Shown here: positions 23,341 to 36,105 of the stretch, one piece after another | Position numbering within the stretch: the first letter of the stretch is position 1 | How the letters are laid out: each line of letters starts with the position of its first letter | Origin: Anthoceros angustus | Taxonomy: Eukaryota; Streptophyta; Anthocerotopsida; Anthocerotales; Anthocerotaceae | Length of the DNA: 64,000 nt | NCBI GenBank assembly: GCA_010909165.1 | Contig: MU008180.1 | Location: 495,884 to 559,883, forward strand | Reading direction: 5' to 3' | Notes under the pieces: model-generated | What the model saw: only the letters and a program-made list of their open reading frames with translations | The model's database searches: none | What the model was told of the DNA's origin: nothing | Translations under genes and position numbers: made by a program

Positions 23341-25720
23341 GCGCATATGTCCGCTTTGGCGCCCTCACTAAGAGCGGCCATGCACCAAAGCGGTCAGACA
23401 TTTTCTTTTCGTTCAAATGTGTCTCTACTTCAAAAGTGCTTTCAAAAGTTTCAACCTCAAAATAAAGAGGCACTCCAGTTCAGAGACTGTGACACTATGT
23501 TAAACATAGAGTCTCCCACCCTGTACGATTCTATTTGGTTGCCACCAGATTCGTCTTTGTGTCATTTCTCTTGGCTGCCGTACATTGGTTGTGATAGCCT
23601 CCTTCCTGAGCTGCACAGAACCTTCCACTTGTATCACATCTAAAGACCCAACGCCCAAAAAGCATGTCCTTACTCAAAAACATGATGATATGATGGACCA
23701 GCTAGCACCACCAACTGAACTCTCTGATCCTTCCCGAAACGCAGAGGGAAGCAAGAAATGTTTGTAATTGGCCGTGACACCTCTTAGTCGCTCAAAGAAT
23801 TCGAGCTCTTCAACAACAACCACTAATTCATACTTGGTGGAGCTAAAGATGTGTACGCAGGATGGGACTCGCAACCTATTGGACAAGATGCCATCCAGTC
23901 AATAGCATTTGCTTTGGATGATTGCACTAGACCTATGGTACTTCGCTGAGCTTCAAAGTCCTCGAAGGCGCGGCAATTGTTACAGTACAGTAACCATTTT
24001 ATGTTGCAACAAGCACAGCATGATAAGTAATACATAAATTTATGATAACCATCATAAAATATATTGCGCAATATTTGAGGTGCCCTATTCAAGGAGATAT
24101 GCAGAATGTGAAAAACGGTTTTCAAGACCAAGGACTCATAAAGTAGTGTGGAGTAATTGATGCAGCCCATTTTAAGATAAAGGTGAGCTTGGATGAACAT
24201 GTATAGGTCACTTGACCGGATTACCTCCAACACAATAACTCCTAGACTCTTGTAATAAATCTTACCGTTGCAAATGTTTTTTTAGTATTAGCTTAACTTT
24301 AAACTCCAGATTAGACGATGTTGGAATCACCCATGGTACATTTTATTTCAGAATCTATCTTAATTACTTCCGAGTTTCAAACAGGCTGAAAGCTCAAATG
24401 TGTGCGCTTGGAAGGAGGACGAGAGTTCATGTCTTGTATGCTGAAATTCTTACCTCTCATTACTAAACTCTGACCCATGCTTTTTAACATTAGCTTAATT
24501 CTTATCCTCAAACTAAACCCTAAATGCACAAGAAGCTAATCCGCCTATCAACGTATGAGGGGTGCTTAGGTGCGACGGGGTCAACATGTAGCCTACCATG
24601 GAGAAGCTTCTCGCTACCAGCTGCAAAAAAAAAAACTCCTTTGCACAATTCCAGCCTGTAACAACAAATGAGTAGATCGCAGCAAAGGCAAGGAAGAAGC
24701 TTGTAACAGCATATGAGTGGATCACAACAAAGGCAAGGAAAAAGGAGGAAAAGGCTGCTTTGTTAGAGGAAAAACAAAAGAAGAAGCAAGCCCATATCCA
24801 GGAAAGATTAAGAAAAGAAGTAGTTGCAAGTGAATGGAGAAAACCTATGGCCAATTCCAAGCAAGGCCGAAAAGAAACTACCTAAGAAAAAGTGAAAAGT
24901 TGAAACGAGGAGGAGCCAAATGACCTTCTAGCGAACAAATCCCCAACAAAATTCCAGGGAGCGATCTCCTAGAGAGACCTTATGCAGATCTGCGACCTTA
25001 TGCATACCAAGGGAGTAACAGCGCCTTGCAAGCCGGGCAAATGTGCAGCGCATGAGACTCTTGATGTTGTCCATGGCAAACTTTGGGCCGGACTATTGCG
25101 TGTGTATGGTGGTATGATGGATGCCACATCGGTCATGGAGCTCAATGTGACGGTGGTCAAGACCATCGTGATGGTGAGAGGAACATAGCATTTAATGAAT
25201 CACGGTGGGAAGGCACGGTGCGCGCCGGAGTGTGGAGCGTAAGTTTTCATGTGAGAGCCCACACGCTGAGACTAGCGTCGGTCGGTGACGCTCAAGGTGC
25301 GGCAATTGGAGCCAAAGAGCGTTTCTTTGAAACCTCCCGTTTTATAACTATTGTATATGTTATGTAATATTAAAATTAAAAACTTTAGTACTATATATTA
25401 TATCAAACGTAATGATAATTATTTTTATATTATTTTAAAATTATTTTCTATCTATCAATCATTTATAACCTTAACTTGCCGAGATGTGGTATGCAATACC
25501 GAAGTGCTCACCGGGCTGTGTGTGTGTGACAACTTCTTTGGTACCTATAATGTTTTATGAAGCCAGGTCGGATATGGCAGTTCTCACGTAGAATGGCGGG
25601 CCCCACGCGCACCGGCACGCCAAGAAGAAGAAGAAGAAGAATATTAATAAAGTCCACTAAGGACGCATTTCCGTCATGGGACTTGGAACTTAACAACGTG
25701 TACCATGGTGTGCTTTAAGC
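23341..25720. other. AT-rich gene-free stretch with small repeats
   Basis: No gene model. A 45-bp imperfect tandem pair lies near 24656-24744 (TGTAACA...GCAAAGGCAAGGAA) inside a Lys/Glu-rich plus-strand reading (about 24597-24884, with stops) that may be a transposon fragment. An (AAG)n tract lies near 25622-25640. Long AT tracts occur at 25340-25470. Confidence 0.5.
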
Positions 25721-27692
25721 CATTTGCACCAAGGGCATCCATTCCCTTTAGGCAGCCCATCTAAGTACCGATCCAAGCGCAGGATGCTTATTACCGACGT
25801 TCTTATAAATGTGTGTCCATTTGAGAAGGCCGGGAGGTCATGGATGGATATGTTAATGTATTTTGATGGCGTGCCAGGCAAGGCTTTTCGCAGGTCCTCT
25901 CAAAATGATCCGGAAACGAAAACAAATTTCGCGAAATTACAAAAAACAAACCTCCCGACGATTCAGACACAAATGCTCTTGGTACGGACGAGGTTGTCGA
26001 AGTACAGTATATCGAGAACAGTGTGGTTGTACACAATGGGAACAGGAAGGAACCCCTCGGGGCATATTGATAGTACACTTCACTCACAGCTTCACGTTCA
26101 AGCAGAGCAGGTGAGGTGAGCCAAGACCAAAGGCAAGCCCTGGCCAGCAAGAATGTCTTGCTTATAATTATACAGGTCACCTCATGTGACTCGACCTTCG
26201 TTGTTGAAGGGAGGTTATTGAGGTTCGTCTCCTGTCCCTGCGGTTTTTTATTCGCAGACGTGGGGAAACTGGCCTTGTTGGTTCCTTGGTGGACCTCATT
26301 GGCACAAATGGCCTGGCAAACAAAGGCATAGGCTTGGCAACCGGCACCATTTCCTTGCGCATGGCTTTGACTACTCTCTCTTCCTCCGCCTGCAGCCGAA
26401 GGAAGGGGTGAGCTCTGGAACACACGGCGTGACACCGAACCAAAACAGACGGATAAGGAATGAGTAGTACCCTCTTACAAGCTTCGTACTCTTCCCGAAA
26501 TCGCTTATACTGGTTTTGCTTCTCTGCTACCTGCGATATCGAAAGGGAAGTTAGATAGCAGCTGTTCGCAGCAGGCACAAAATGTACTAATCACTACTAG
26601 AAAGGGCACACTGACCTTCCTGTCAAACTCAGCTCTCTCTTCAGCACGAAGATCAACATGAAACTGGAACTCGTGCACTTCAGTAAGAGGCTTTCTTGAT
26701 CTCTCCGGGAAGAACACGGGTACACTGCGTGAAAACAAAGTCGCTAAGGCAGCTTTGACGGAGTGTGGAACTCTGGATCAAAAACGACACAAAACGATTG
26801 GCCGATCTATGCGAGCAGTGATACTCACTTCGAAAGATTAGGTAGGGCGCGGAAGACCCTTGCTGCCTCCTCCCTTTCAAGCCTAGCAAGCTCTTCCGCC
26901 CTTCGTTGCAACTCTTCCTCATGCCTCATCAGGCTTTCGAGCTGGAAAGGCTCTGGCTTTGTACATTCCTTTGGCTCAGGCTTGGGCGGAACCTGAATAC
27001 CACAAAAATCTTGATTTAGCAAACAGAATCAATCACGCCAGAATACTCGCGGACCTGAAACTCTTCGGGCAGTAAGACGGACCATACCACAGGAATATCA
27101 GTCGTGAAGGGGTTGGCCTTGGGAATCCGGGCCTCCTGCTCTTGCCGTTCCCGTTCAGACAGCTCTGTCATAAACTTCACTGCCTTCATAAATCCACGCT
27201 CCTGGCAAGCAAATGAATTTGTTAGCGGACAGACCAATGACCTATGCCTCCTGCAAACCCGAGAGCCTATGATTACCTCTGTTTCAAGGTGGAAAGGCTC
27301 CGGAATAGTAGGATGCAGCACTGTTTCCTTGATGGGGTTCGATTTCAACGACAGCTGCCAATATAGCATTGCAAATTCAAAAGACATGCAAGAAAATTAT
27401 ACGCAGGATAAACAGCACGAAACATTCGCACCTCACTAAATTCCTCAATGAGAAGGTGAGGTTTGTGTTGCAGTCGCTCATCAGTGGCGAAGTGGAATTC
27501 TGAAAGTGAGCTACAGTGGTGGAGTTCTAGACACAAGTTCGATAAAAACTTCCTAGTACCTGAGGTGTGGTCACATCGCGCTTCCGGTTTCGGAAGATTC
27601 CTAGGTCGCCTTTGCTTCGAAAAATCTGGGAGGAGGCGGAAAGAAATATCAGGCAGAGGAAGAGGCAATCAACCCAATCATAGTGGCAATAG
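25721..27692. repeat. Tandem duplication D1, copy A (TPX2 3' half)
   Basis: Begins CATTTGCACCAAGGGCATCC and runs to the base before the same sequence recurs at 27693. Almost identical to copy B, with scattered 1-3 bp indels and a 22-bp plus a short further difference near 27500. No transposon ends. Confidence 0.93.
26177..27692 (-). pseudogene. Extra copy of the 3' half of TPX2
   Basis: Carries the TPX2 exons from the GDLGIFRNRKRDVTTPQ block and EFHFATDERL onward to the C terminus in order (27610 down to 26177), with no 5' exons of its own because copy B lies directly upstream. It holds the better version of the last exon: MVPVAKPMPLFARPFVPMRS continues in frame to a stop at 26177. If the duplication is an assembly artefact, this is the same locus as the 3' end of the gene below. 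Confidence 0.8.
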
Positions 27693-29700
27693 CATTTGCA
27701 CCAAGGGCATCCATTCCCTTTAGGCAGCCCATCTAAGTACCGATCCAAGCGCAGGATGCTTATTACCGACGTTCTTATAAATGTGTCCATTTGAGAAGGC
27801 CGGGAGGTCATGGATGGATATGTTAATGTATTTTGATGGCGTGCCAGGCAAGGCTTTTCGCAGGTCCTCTCAAAATGATCCGGAAACGAAAACAAATTTC
27901 GCGAAATTACAAAAACAAACCTCCCGACGATTCAGACACAAATGCTCTTGGTACGGACGAGGTTGTCGAAGTACAGTATATCGAGAACAGTGTGGTTGTA
28001 CACAATGGGAACAGGAAGGAACCCCTCAGGGCATATTGATAGTACACTTCACTCACAGCTTCACGTTCAAGCAGAGCAGGTGAGGTGAGCCAAGACCAAA
28101 GGCAAGCCCTGGCCAGCAAGAATGTCTTGCTTATAATTATACAGGTCACCTCATGTGACTCGACCTTCGTTGTTGAAGGAGGTTATTGAGGTTCGTCTCC
28201 TGTCCCTGCGGTTTTTATTCGCAGACGTGGGAAACTGGCCTTGTTGGTTCCTTGGTGGACCTCATTGGCACAAATGGCCTGGCAAACAAAGGCATAGGCT
28301 TGGCAACCGGCACCATTTCCTTGCGCATGGCTTTGACTACTCTCTCTTCCTCCGCCTGCAGCCGAAGGAAGGGGTGAGCTCTGGAACACACGGCGTGACA
28401 CCGAACCAAAACAGACGGATAAGGAATGAGTAGTACCCTCTTACAAGCTTCGTACTCTTCCGAAATCGCTTATACTGGTTTTGCTTCTCTGCTACCTGCG
28501 ATATCGAAAGGGAAGTTAGATAGCAGCTGTTCGCAGCAGGCACAAAATGTACTAATCACTACTAGAAAGGGCACACTGACCTTCCTGTCAAACTCAGCTC
28601 TCTCTTCAGCACGAAGATCAACATGAAACTGGAACTCGTGCACTTCAGTAAGAGGCTTTCTTGATCTCTCCGAAGAACACGGGTACACTGCGTGAAAACA
28701 AAGTCGCTAAGGCAGCTTTGACGGAGTGTGGAACTCTGGATCAAAAACGACACAAAACGATTGGCCGATCTATGCGAGCAGTGATACTCACTTCGAAAGA
28801 TTAGGTAGGGCGCGGAAGACCCTTGCTGCCTCCTCCTTTCAAGCCTAGCAAGCTCTTCCGCCCTTCGTTGCAACTCTTCCTCATGCCTCATCAGGCTTTC
28901 GAGCTGGAAAGGCTCTGGCTTTGTACATTCCTTTGGCTCAGGCTTGGGCGGAACCTGAATACCACAAAAATCTTGATTTAGCAAACAGAATCAATCACGC
29001 CAGAATACTCGCGGACCTGAAACTCTTCGGGCAGTAAGACGGACCATACCACAGGAATATCAGTCGTGAAGGGAAGGGGGTTGGCCTTGGGAATCCGGGC
29101 CTCCTGCTCTTGCCGTTCCCGTTCAGACAGCTCTGTCATAAACTTCACTGCCTTCATAAATCCACGCTCCTGGCAAGCAAATGAATTTGTTAGCGGACAG
29201 ACCAATGACCTATGCCTCCTGCAAGAAACCCGGAGAGCCTATGATTACCTCTGTTTCAAGGTGGAAAGGCTCCGGAATAGTAGGATGCAGCACTGTTTCC
29301 TTGATGGGGTTCGATTTCAACGACAGCTGCCAATATAGCATTGCAAATTCAAAAGACATGCAAGAAAATTATACGCAGGATAAACAGCACGAAACATTCG
29401 CACCTCACTAAATTCCTCAATGAGAAGGTGAGGTTTGTGTTGCAGTCGCTCATCAGTGGCGAAGTGGAATTCCTGACCGCAACCAAAGAAACGAAAGTGA
29501 GCTACAGTGGCGGTAGTGCATAGAGTTCTAGACACAAGTTCGATAAAAACTTCCTAGTACCTGAGGTGTGGTCACATCGCGCTTCCGGTTTCGGAAGATT
29601 CCTAGGTCGCCTTTGCTTCGAAAAATCTGGGAGGAGGCGGAAAGAAATATCAGGCAGAGGAAGAGGCAATCAACCCAATCATAGTGGCAATAGCATTTGC
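27693..29700. repeat. Tandem duplication D1, copy B (TPX2 3' half)
   Basis: Second copy, contiguous on its right with the upstream TPX2 exons. The join to copy A reuses CATTTGCAC, which also ends copy B (29693-29701). Confidence 0.93.
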
Positions 29701-32116
29701 ACACCAGACTACCCTTCACCGAACGCTTTGCGAGGGACTGCGCTACCTTAGCATTGAGTGGTCGAGCCTTGAACTTTGGGTATTTGGCAAGCTCCTCCTG
29801 TTCCATCTCCTCTGTGCTCTTCACACTGGAGCACCATCATTGTCAGTCTCTTCATTCAGCGATCATCAAACAAAAGAAGTGTGGGAATTCGGTTCGTCTT
29901 AGTACGTTGGTGGACGTGCTCGCTCAGCAGTTGCTAGGTGAGGCTCATGTGGTTCAGTAGTGGAAGCACACCCAGGTGCCGATTTTCGTCTCTGCTTCAG
30001 CTCAAAGATCTGGCATGACATCAGGACGCAGCCGCATAAGATCGGAGAGCTAAACAACCATTCGAACACGCTAATGGCAGTCAAAGTACCTTTTTATTCA
30101 GAGGACGGGCTTTGAATTTCGGCATCTTTGCTAACATTTCCTCCTCTAACTCGGCAGCACTTTTCACCCTGCAGAGACACCATCTTAGACCTGATAGTTT
30201 CGATAGCTGTAGCTTCCTGCAGATCACAACGCGTGGATCCAAGACAATTACTTGGGGGGGCGAGCTCTACTGCTTGTTTCCAAATGAGGCTCCACTGGTC
30301 TGGTAAGCTTCAGAGTAGTTTTCTCAGGAACTGGCACTGATTCCTGCACACAGATCCACCCCCGCAGTCAGTACCACATAACTGTTATTGAAAAGAAATT
30401 TCCCACAACACGAAAATAGTCCCACCTGTATCGCACAGTGGGAAACAGGAGCAACCCGAAATCGATCCGGTGTTTTCATCTGGAATTTTCGGACTCTCTC
30501 CGCCATCGATATGAATGGTGATGCCACCATCCTAGCAACCTGCAGTGAAGTGAGGAATTTTGGGGATATTTCTGGATTGTTCTACTGTCGGTGACAAGAA
30601 ACAATAAGCGGGAAAATTACACCGAGCATTCGCTCACCTTGGCAGCAGAGCTGGGTTCTGTTACTGTCTGCTTGCGCAAACGCTTGCCAGAGCAGGCTGG
30701 CAACTCGAGAGGGACAGAGACAGCATTCTGTGACTTCGACCGCTGTAGAAATGTTGCTCCATGCGAAGCCTGTTTCCAGGTCACAAAAGTCACGGAAAGG
30801 ACCATTGTTAGGGAAAATGAGGATACGAGGCCAGCGCATTAACCAGAAAACCAAATAGTACAGCACAAACACAGATAAGCGGCAATGTTGTAAAGCAACT
30901 TTCAGGCTGACCTTCAGTTGAGCTCGCTGAGAGTCAACGGGGCAAGGGGCAACAGAGTCCGACGATGCAGAATGCATGTAAGCTCGCTGCAGGTTTGCAC
31001 TAGAAGATGGCTCCTATTGACACAAACGCAATATCAGGAGAATCTCTAGATCGGGAGGTCACGCCAAAAGCCATGGTCTCCGGCAACGCCTTGCAAAGAT
31101 TACAAACAAGAAAAGAAATGGTTAAATCTGACCTTCGGTCCACTGGACGGCTGTGTGAGAGGAGCTGTTCTCAAGTGCATATCAAAAAGCTCTTGCAGCT
31201 TTGAAGTGTCGTAGGAAACCTGAACACTCAAAGTCGCAGACAATACAGAAGCCTTTCAGAATGCTGGGCTCAAGGCAAAGAAAACCGATCCTGCACCATT
31301 GACTGTAGAGTTATGCGTGACCTTGGAGTGATCTAACTGCATGGCAGAGGCATAAGTTGAGGGTTGTAAGTGAGAGATCCGTCGTACATTCAGTTCCTGG
31401 GAAGCGGTTTGCTCCTGAGCAGACAGCATCTGCCTGACCATCAGAAATTCATCCTCATTCACTAAGAAGATGCAGAACACACTCTGCGTCCGAACTGACC
31501 TTGTGCTCGTCAATTTCCATTGGCGACGACGAAGGTGGCGCATGCATGTCAAGGAGCCTTTGCAATCCTAATGACGGACCGGGAGCCTCTTCCTAAGCAG
31601 TGACAAGACCCCAGCATGAGACTTTCCACAACGAATTCCTACAGCACCAAGATTCCTCCAGTGCGAGGAAAAGCAAGCCCTCAAATCTAACCTTTGCAGA
31701 CCCAGTGTGCATGAACATCGTCTCAGCAATCCACTTTGCTCTGGCCACGTGCGCTGCGCAAAACAAATCCACGCACTGTCAACCCCTAATCCGCCAGCAC
31801 CGACACGGCACCAACACCGCCCTCCTACACAAAAACCAGGCCACCAAAGAAACCGCACGTGATGGATCATAGGTCTCCGCCGTATCAAACCAGTGCTCCG
31901 CAGCTGCAATATCGTCGTCACTCTCCTCCTTGCTGAAATCAAAGTACTTTGGAGCCGAGAATTCATACTTCTGGTCCACCTGCGCCCTCCGCGCTCTGGC
32001 CAGCACGACCTGCGGTTCCTCCTGCTCTTCTCCCCTGCCCCGGCGCCCTCGCCGCCTGCATTTTGCTCGTGCGGGCCGGAGGCCGCGACGGCCTCAGCGT
32101 CCAGGTCGGAGCTCAT
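28183..32116 (-). CDS. TPX2: TPX2 spindle assembly factor (gene carrying duplication damage)
   Basis: A many-exon minus-strand gene. The N-terminal motif KYEFSAPKYFDF then AAEHWFDTA is at about 31980-31870 (Aurora-binding-type TPX2 N terminus). Next come MAERVRKFQMKTPDRFRVAP (30495-30440), LTRPVEPHLETS (near 30300), and two KFKARPLN repeats (near 30115 and 29770). GDLGIFRNRKRDVTTPQ, EFHFATDERLQHKPHLL, EPFQLESLMRHEEELQRRAEE, LTEVHEFQFHVDLRAEERAEFD and KEMVPVAKPMPLFARPFVPM follow. TPX2 activates Aurora kinase and nucleates microtubules around chromatin at mitosis. I did not resolve every splice site. The ATG at 32116 opens a frame (MSSDLDAEAV) that differs from the frame of KYEFSAP, so an intron, a frameshift or another start must intervene. 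The last exon in this copy is also frameshifted (RPVSHVCE). Real family, imperfect model. Confidence 0.85.
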
Positions 32117-32988
32117 GGCAGCAGCTAGCGGGACCCGACGAATCTTTCCACCGCTAAGGCGCTCTCATCTAAGCCCAAGGACGTCCCGCTCCTGCGCTTC
32201 CAAGACAGCCCGATCAGCAGATGTCCCCGCGAATCCCGCCAGTGGCCCAAGACGCTGCTGCGGTCCGCAGAGGAAGTGCATGGAACTCCAGCCAGTTCCT
32301 CGGCCCAGGCCTCAGGCCTCAGGGCAGGCCATCGCTCTCCAGCTCACTCCAGCACGCATCACGGAAAACCGACGAGACGGAATGGTGAAGCCGAACCTCA
32401 ACCGGGCGTCGCAAGGTGGTGATCGAACCCGGGCAGAGGATGCATTGCCCGGAGGCCGCAGCGGGCAGTGAAGAATCAGTACCGATACGCGGGAACGGAG
32501 TCAGGGAACAAGGTTTGAAATGCCACCACCAACGTTCCTATTCTGCCCCTGACCTACTCAGCTTATCCTCGGCCCCACCACCCCTTTTCACTACTGCCTA
32601 CTTGTCACTCACATTTCTCTTCTCCTTCAACCCCGTAACCAAATGTTTATCGTGCCATTCAATAACCTGGCTACTAGGGCGAAATGGTATCCTTTCCCAA
32701 CCGTCCATATTGCGAGTACCTACGTAGCCTTGGAGTAGAAGGGCCGTTGGATGATATTTTATGGAGCTTATGGGTTTATATCTGTATAAGGTAATTTATT
32801 TATATTATTATATTTTAAGCCGAAGTTTCAGATAATCCGAATTTCGCATCAACGCTGTGAGCTTAGCAAACATGACATTAGATAGTTTGTTAAGGCGGTA
32901 CGCAAGACAGAGCTTTATCCTCTTATAGCTTTGGATTTAGTTCTAGATGAAGAATCTAGATCCCGGATGGCTATTACTTATCTTTCTC
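30920..32988. repeat. Tandem duplication D2, copy 1 (TPX2 5' part and upstream)
   Basis: Runs from GAGCTCGCTGAGAGTCAAC to the TCTTTCTC just before the same motif at 32989. It contains the TPX2 first exons and about 870 bp of upstream sequence. Contiguous on the left with the rest of TPX2. Confidence 0.93.
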
Positions 32989-35077
32989 GAGCTCGCTGAG
33001 AGTCAACAGGGCAAGGGCAACAGAGTCCGACGATGCAGAATGCATGTAAGCTCGCTGCAGGTTTGCACTAGAAGATGGCTCCTATTGACACAAACGCAAT
33101 ATCAGGAGAATCTCTAGATCGGGAGGTCACGCCAAAAGCCATGGTCTCCGGCAACGCCTTGCAAAGATTACAAACAAGAAAAGAAATGGTTAAATCTGAC
33201 CTTCGGTCCACTGGACGGCTGTGTGAGAGGAGCTGTTCTCAAGTGCATATCAAAAGCTCTTGCAGCTTTGAAGTGTCGTAGGAAACCTGAACACTCAAAG
33301 TCGCAGACAATACAGAAGCCTTTCAGAATGCTGGGCTCAAGGCAAAGAAACCGATCCTGCACCATTGACTGTAGAGTTATGCGTGACCTTGGAGTGATCT
33401 AACTGCATGGCAGAGGCATAAGTTGAGGGTTGTAAGTGAGAGATCCGTCGTACATTCAGTTCCTGGGAAGCGGTTTGCTCCTGAGCAGACAGCATCTGCC
33501 TGACCATCAGAAATTCATCCTCATTCACTAAGAAGATGCAGAACACACTCTGCGTCCGAACTGACCTTGTGCTCGTCAATTTCCATTGGCGACGACGAAG
33601 GTGGCGCATGCATGTCAAGGAGCCTTTGCAATCCTAATGACGGACCGGGAGCCTCTTCCTAAGCAGTGACAAGACCCCAGCATGAGACTTTCCACAACGA
33701 ATTCCTACAGCACCAAGATTCCTCCAGTGCGAGGAAAAGCAAGCCCTCAAATCTAACCTTTGCAGACCCAGTGTGCATGAACATCGTCTCAGCAATCCAC
33801 TTTGCTCTGGCCACGTGCGCTGCGCAAAACAAATCCACGCACTGTCAACCCCTAATCCGCCAGCACCGACACGGCACCAACACCGCCCTCCTACACAAAA
33901 ACCAGGCCACCAAAGAAACCGCACGTGATGGATCATAGGTCTCCGCCGTATCAAACCAGTGCTCCGCAGCTGCAATATCGTCGTCACTCTCCTCCTTGCT
34001 GAAATCAAAGTACTTTGGAGCCGAGAATTCATACTTCTGGTCCACCTGCGCCCTCCGCGCTCTGGCCAGCACGACCTGCGGTTCCTCCTGCTCTTCTCCC
34101 CTGCCCCGGCGCCCTCGCCGCCTGCATTTTGCTCGTGCGGGCCGGAGGCCGCGACGGCCTCAGCGTCCAGGTCGGAGCTCATGGCAGCAGCTAGCGGGAC
34201 CCGACGAATCTTTCCACCGCTAAGGCGCTCTCATCTAAGCCCAAGGACGTCCCTGCTCCTGCGCTTCCAAGACAGCCCGATCAGCAGATGTCCCCGCGAA
34301 TCCCGCCAGTGGCCCAAGACGCTGCTGCGGTCCGCAGAGGAAGTGCATGGAACTCCAGCCAGTTCCTCGGCCCAGGCCTCAGGCCTCAGGGCAGGCCATC
34401 GCTCTCCAGCTCACTCCAGCACGCATCACGGAAAACCGACGAGACGGAATGGTGAAGCCGAACCTCAACCGGGCGTCGCAAGGTGGTGATCGAACCCGGG
34501 CAGAGGAGATGCATTGCCCGGAGGCCGCAGCGGGCAGTGAAGAATCAGTACCGATACGCGGGAACGGAGTCCGGGGAGGGAACAAGGTTTGAAATGCCAC
34601 CACCAACGTTCCTATTCTGCCCCTGACCTACTCAGCTTATCCTCGGCCCCACCACCCCTTTTCAAACTGCCTACTTGTCACTCACATTTCTCTTCTCCTT
34701 CAACCCCGTAACCAAATGTTTATCGTGCCATTCAATACCTGGCTACTAGGGCAAAGAAATGGTATCCTTTCCCAACCGTCCATATTGCGAGAGTACCTAC
34801 GTAGCCTTGGAGTAGAAGGGCCGTTGGATGATATTTTATGGAGCTTATGGAGTTTATATCTGTATAAGGTAATTATTTATTTATATTATTATATTTTAAG
34901 CCGAAGTTTCAGATAATCCGAATTTCGCATCAACGCTGAGGCGAGCTTGTCGCAAACATGACATTAGATAGTTTGTTAAGGCAGCGCGCAAGACAGGCTT
35001 TTATCCTCTTATAGCTTTGGATTTAGTTCTAGATGAAGAATCTAGATCCGGATGGCTGGTTACTTATCTTTCTCACC
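32989..35077. repeat. Tandem duplication D2, copy 2
   Basis: Second copy, differing by occasional substitutions and small indels (for example GGGGCAAGGGGC against AGGGCAAGGGC). The copy ends at TCTTTCTC, after which new sequence (ACCCTTTGGCTTAAG) follows that is not found after copy 1. Confidence 0.93.
33845..34182 (-). pseudogene. Extra copy of TPX2 N-terminal exon(s)
   Basis: Identical in translation to the N-terminal region at 31779-32116 (MSSDLDAEAV start frame and KYEFSAPKYFDF frame), including the same frame discordance. It is not followed by the downstream TPX2 exons, so it cannot encode a full protein. Confidence 0.8.
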
Positions 35078-36105
35078 CTTTGGCTTAAGTGAAATTATGA
35101 CCTTGACTTTCTTGGTAGGAAAATACTATAAGACTTATATTGATTACCTATAGATTTAAAATACATATAATTTATTATACTATGTTTATGTACTTTTTCT
35201 CAAAAATATTTGCCTTGTTCTCACATTACATTATATTAATATGTTTCAGATGTGCAACTCCACGTAAGTGACATCACACTTCCAAAAAGTCCGATAATAA
35301 ACAAAAAACTATGATTTCCAAAGACGTATGTATGAGATCATAAAGAGCAGAATATAATAACCCATAAACTTAAATTCCAAGCTATGTAGTTGTAAAAAGC
35401 AAACCATGTGCACATATGCAATTATACATTGGTAGTTGTTAGTGCCTTTAGACATAGAGGACCTGGTGTGAACCCTGGAGACCTAGCTTGATTACATAGT
35501 GGTGGCATTTCAGACACCACCTATCGGGTTCAATAAAATCCACAAGATTCTTGAAAGATGGGAGATCATGATACCAAGTGGTTCATGAAAAGTTTTTAGT
35601 TATAACACATGTACAATCAATAAAGTTTTATCAAAATATGGATTAAAAATATAGAAATAAGATAAGATACAAAATACCATATATAAAAGTCTTGTTTGAA
35701 TATATTCAAACAAGAAGGTAATCTAAGGCACCCATTAGCGATGATATCCAACAACAAGGCTAAGAAATAAATTGCCTAATACAATAGCAAAATAAAGTAT
35801 AGAAACCTTTTTAGATTATTCCATCTACTATCCTATCTAAATGGCGGTAGGTCTTTGGACAAAAACTTGGTACTATTTGATAAGTGTATACACCAACATC
35901 CATTGGTTCCAATGTATGCGACATAGCTTTTAGGACAACTTTCTAGAAGCCTACCCTTGATATACCTAAGACACTCCTCACATTCTATTTTGACATTATA
36001 GCACCATCCACAGGTTGTGAAGACCAATGGTTGTGTGTATATCTTCATTGAGCATGTTAAAATCCACTCCTTGACAATATGAAACACCTTGAATTTTCTA
36101 CCGGA
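34221..36105. repeat. Tandem duplication D3, copy 1 (TPX2 upstream plus Gnk2-like 3' part)
   Basis: Begins TAAGGCGCTCTCATC in the TPX2 5' region and ends inside the Gnk2-like gene at 36105, where the same TAAGGCGCTC starts again. It overlaps the right part of D2 copy 2, so the duplications are chained. The stretch 35078-35830 is AT-rich and gene-free. Confidence 0.9.
35841..36105 (-). pseudogene. Gnk2-like protein, truncated copy 1
   Basis: Carries only the 3' half (IECEECLRYIKGRLLESCPK and YVAYIGTNGCWC). Its 5' half is replaced at 36105 by TPX2-upstream sequence. Indels near 35850-35895 and 36000-36060 shift the frame compared with the intact copy. Confidence 0.75.

Noticed and set aside
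34470-34510. tRNA B-box-like GGTTCGATCAC on the minus strand (also near 32430 and 36380)
   Set aside because: No matching A box, acceptor stem or cloverleaf can be drawn around it; it is simply copied with the duplications.
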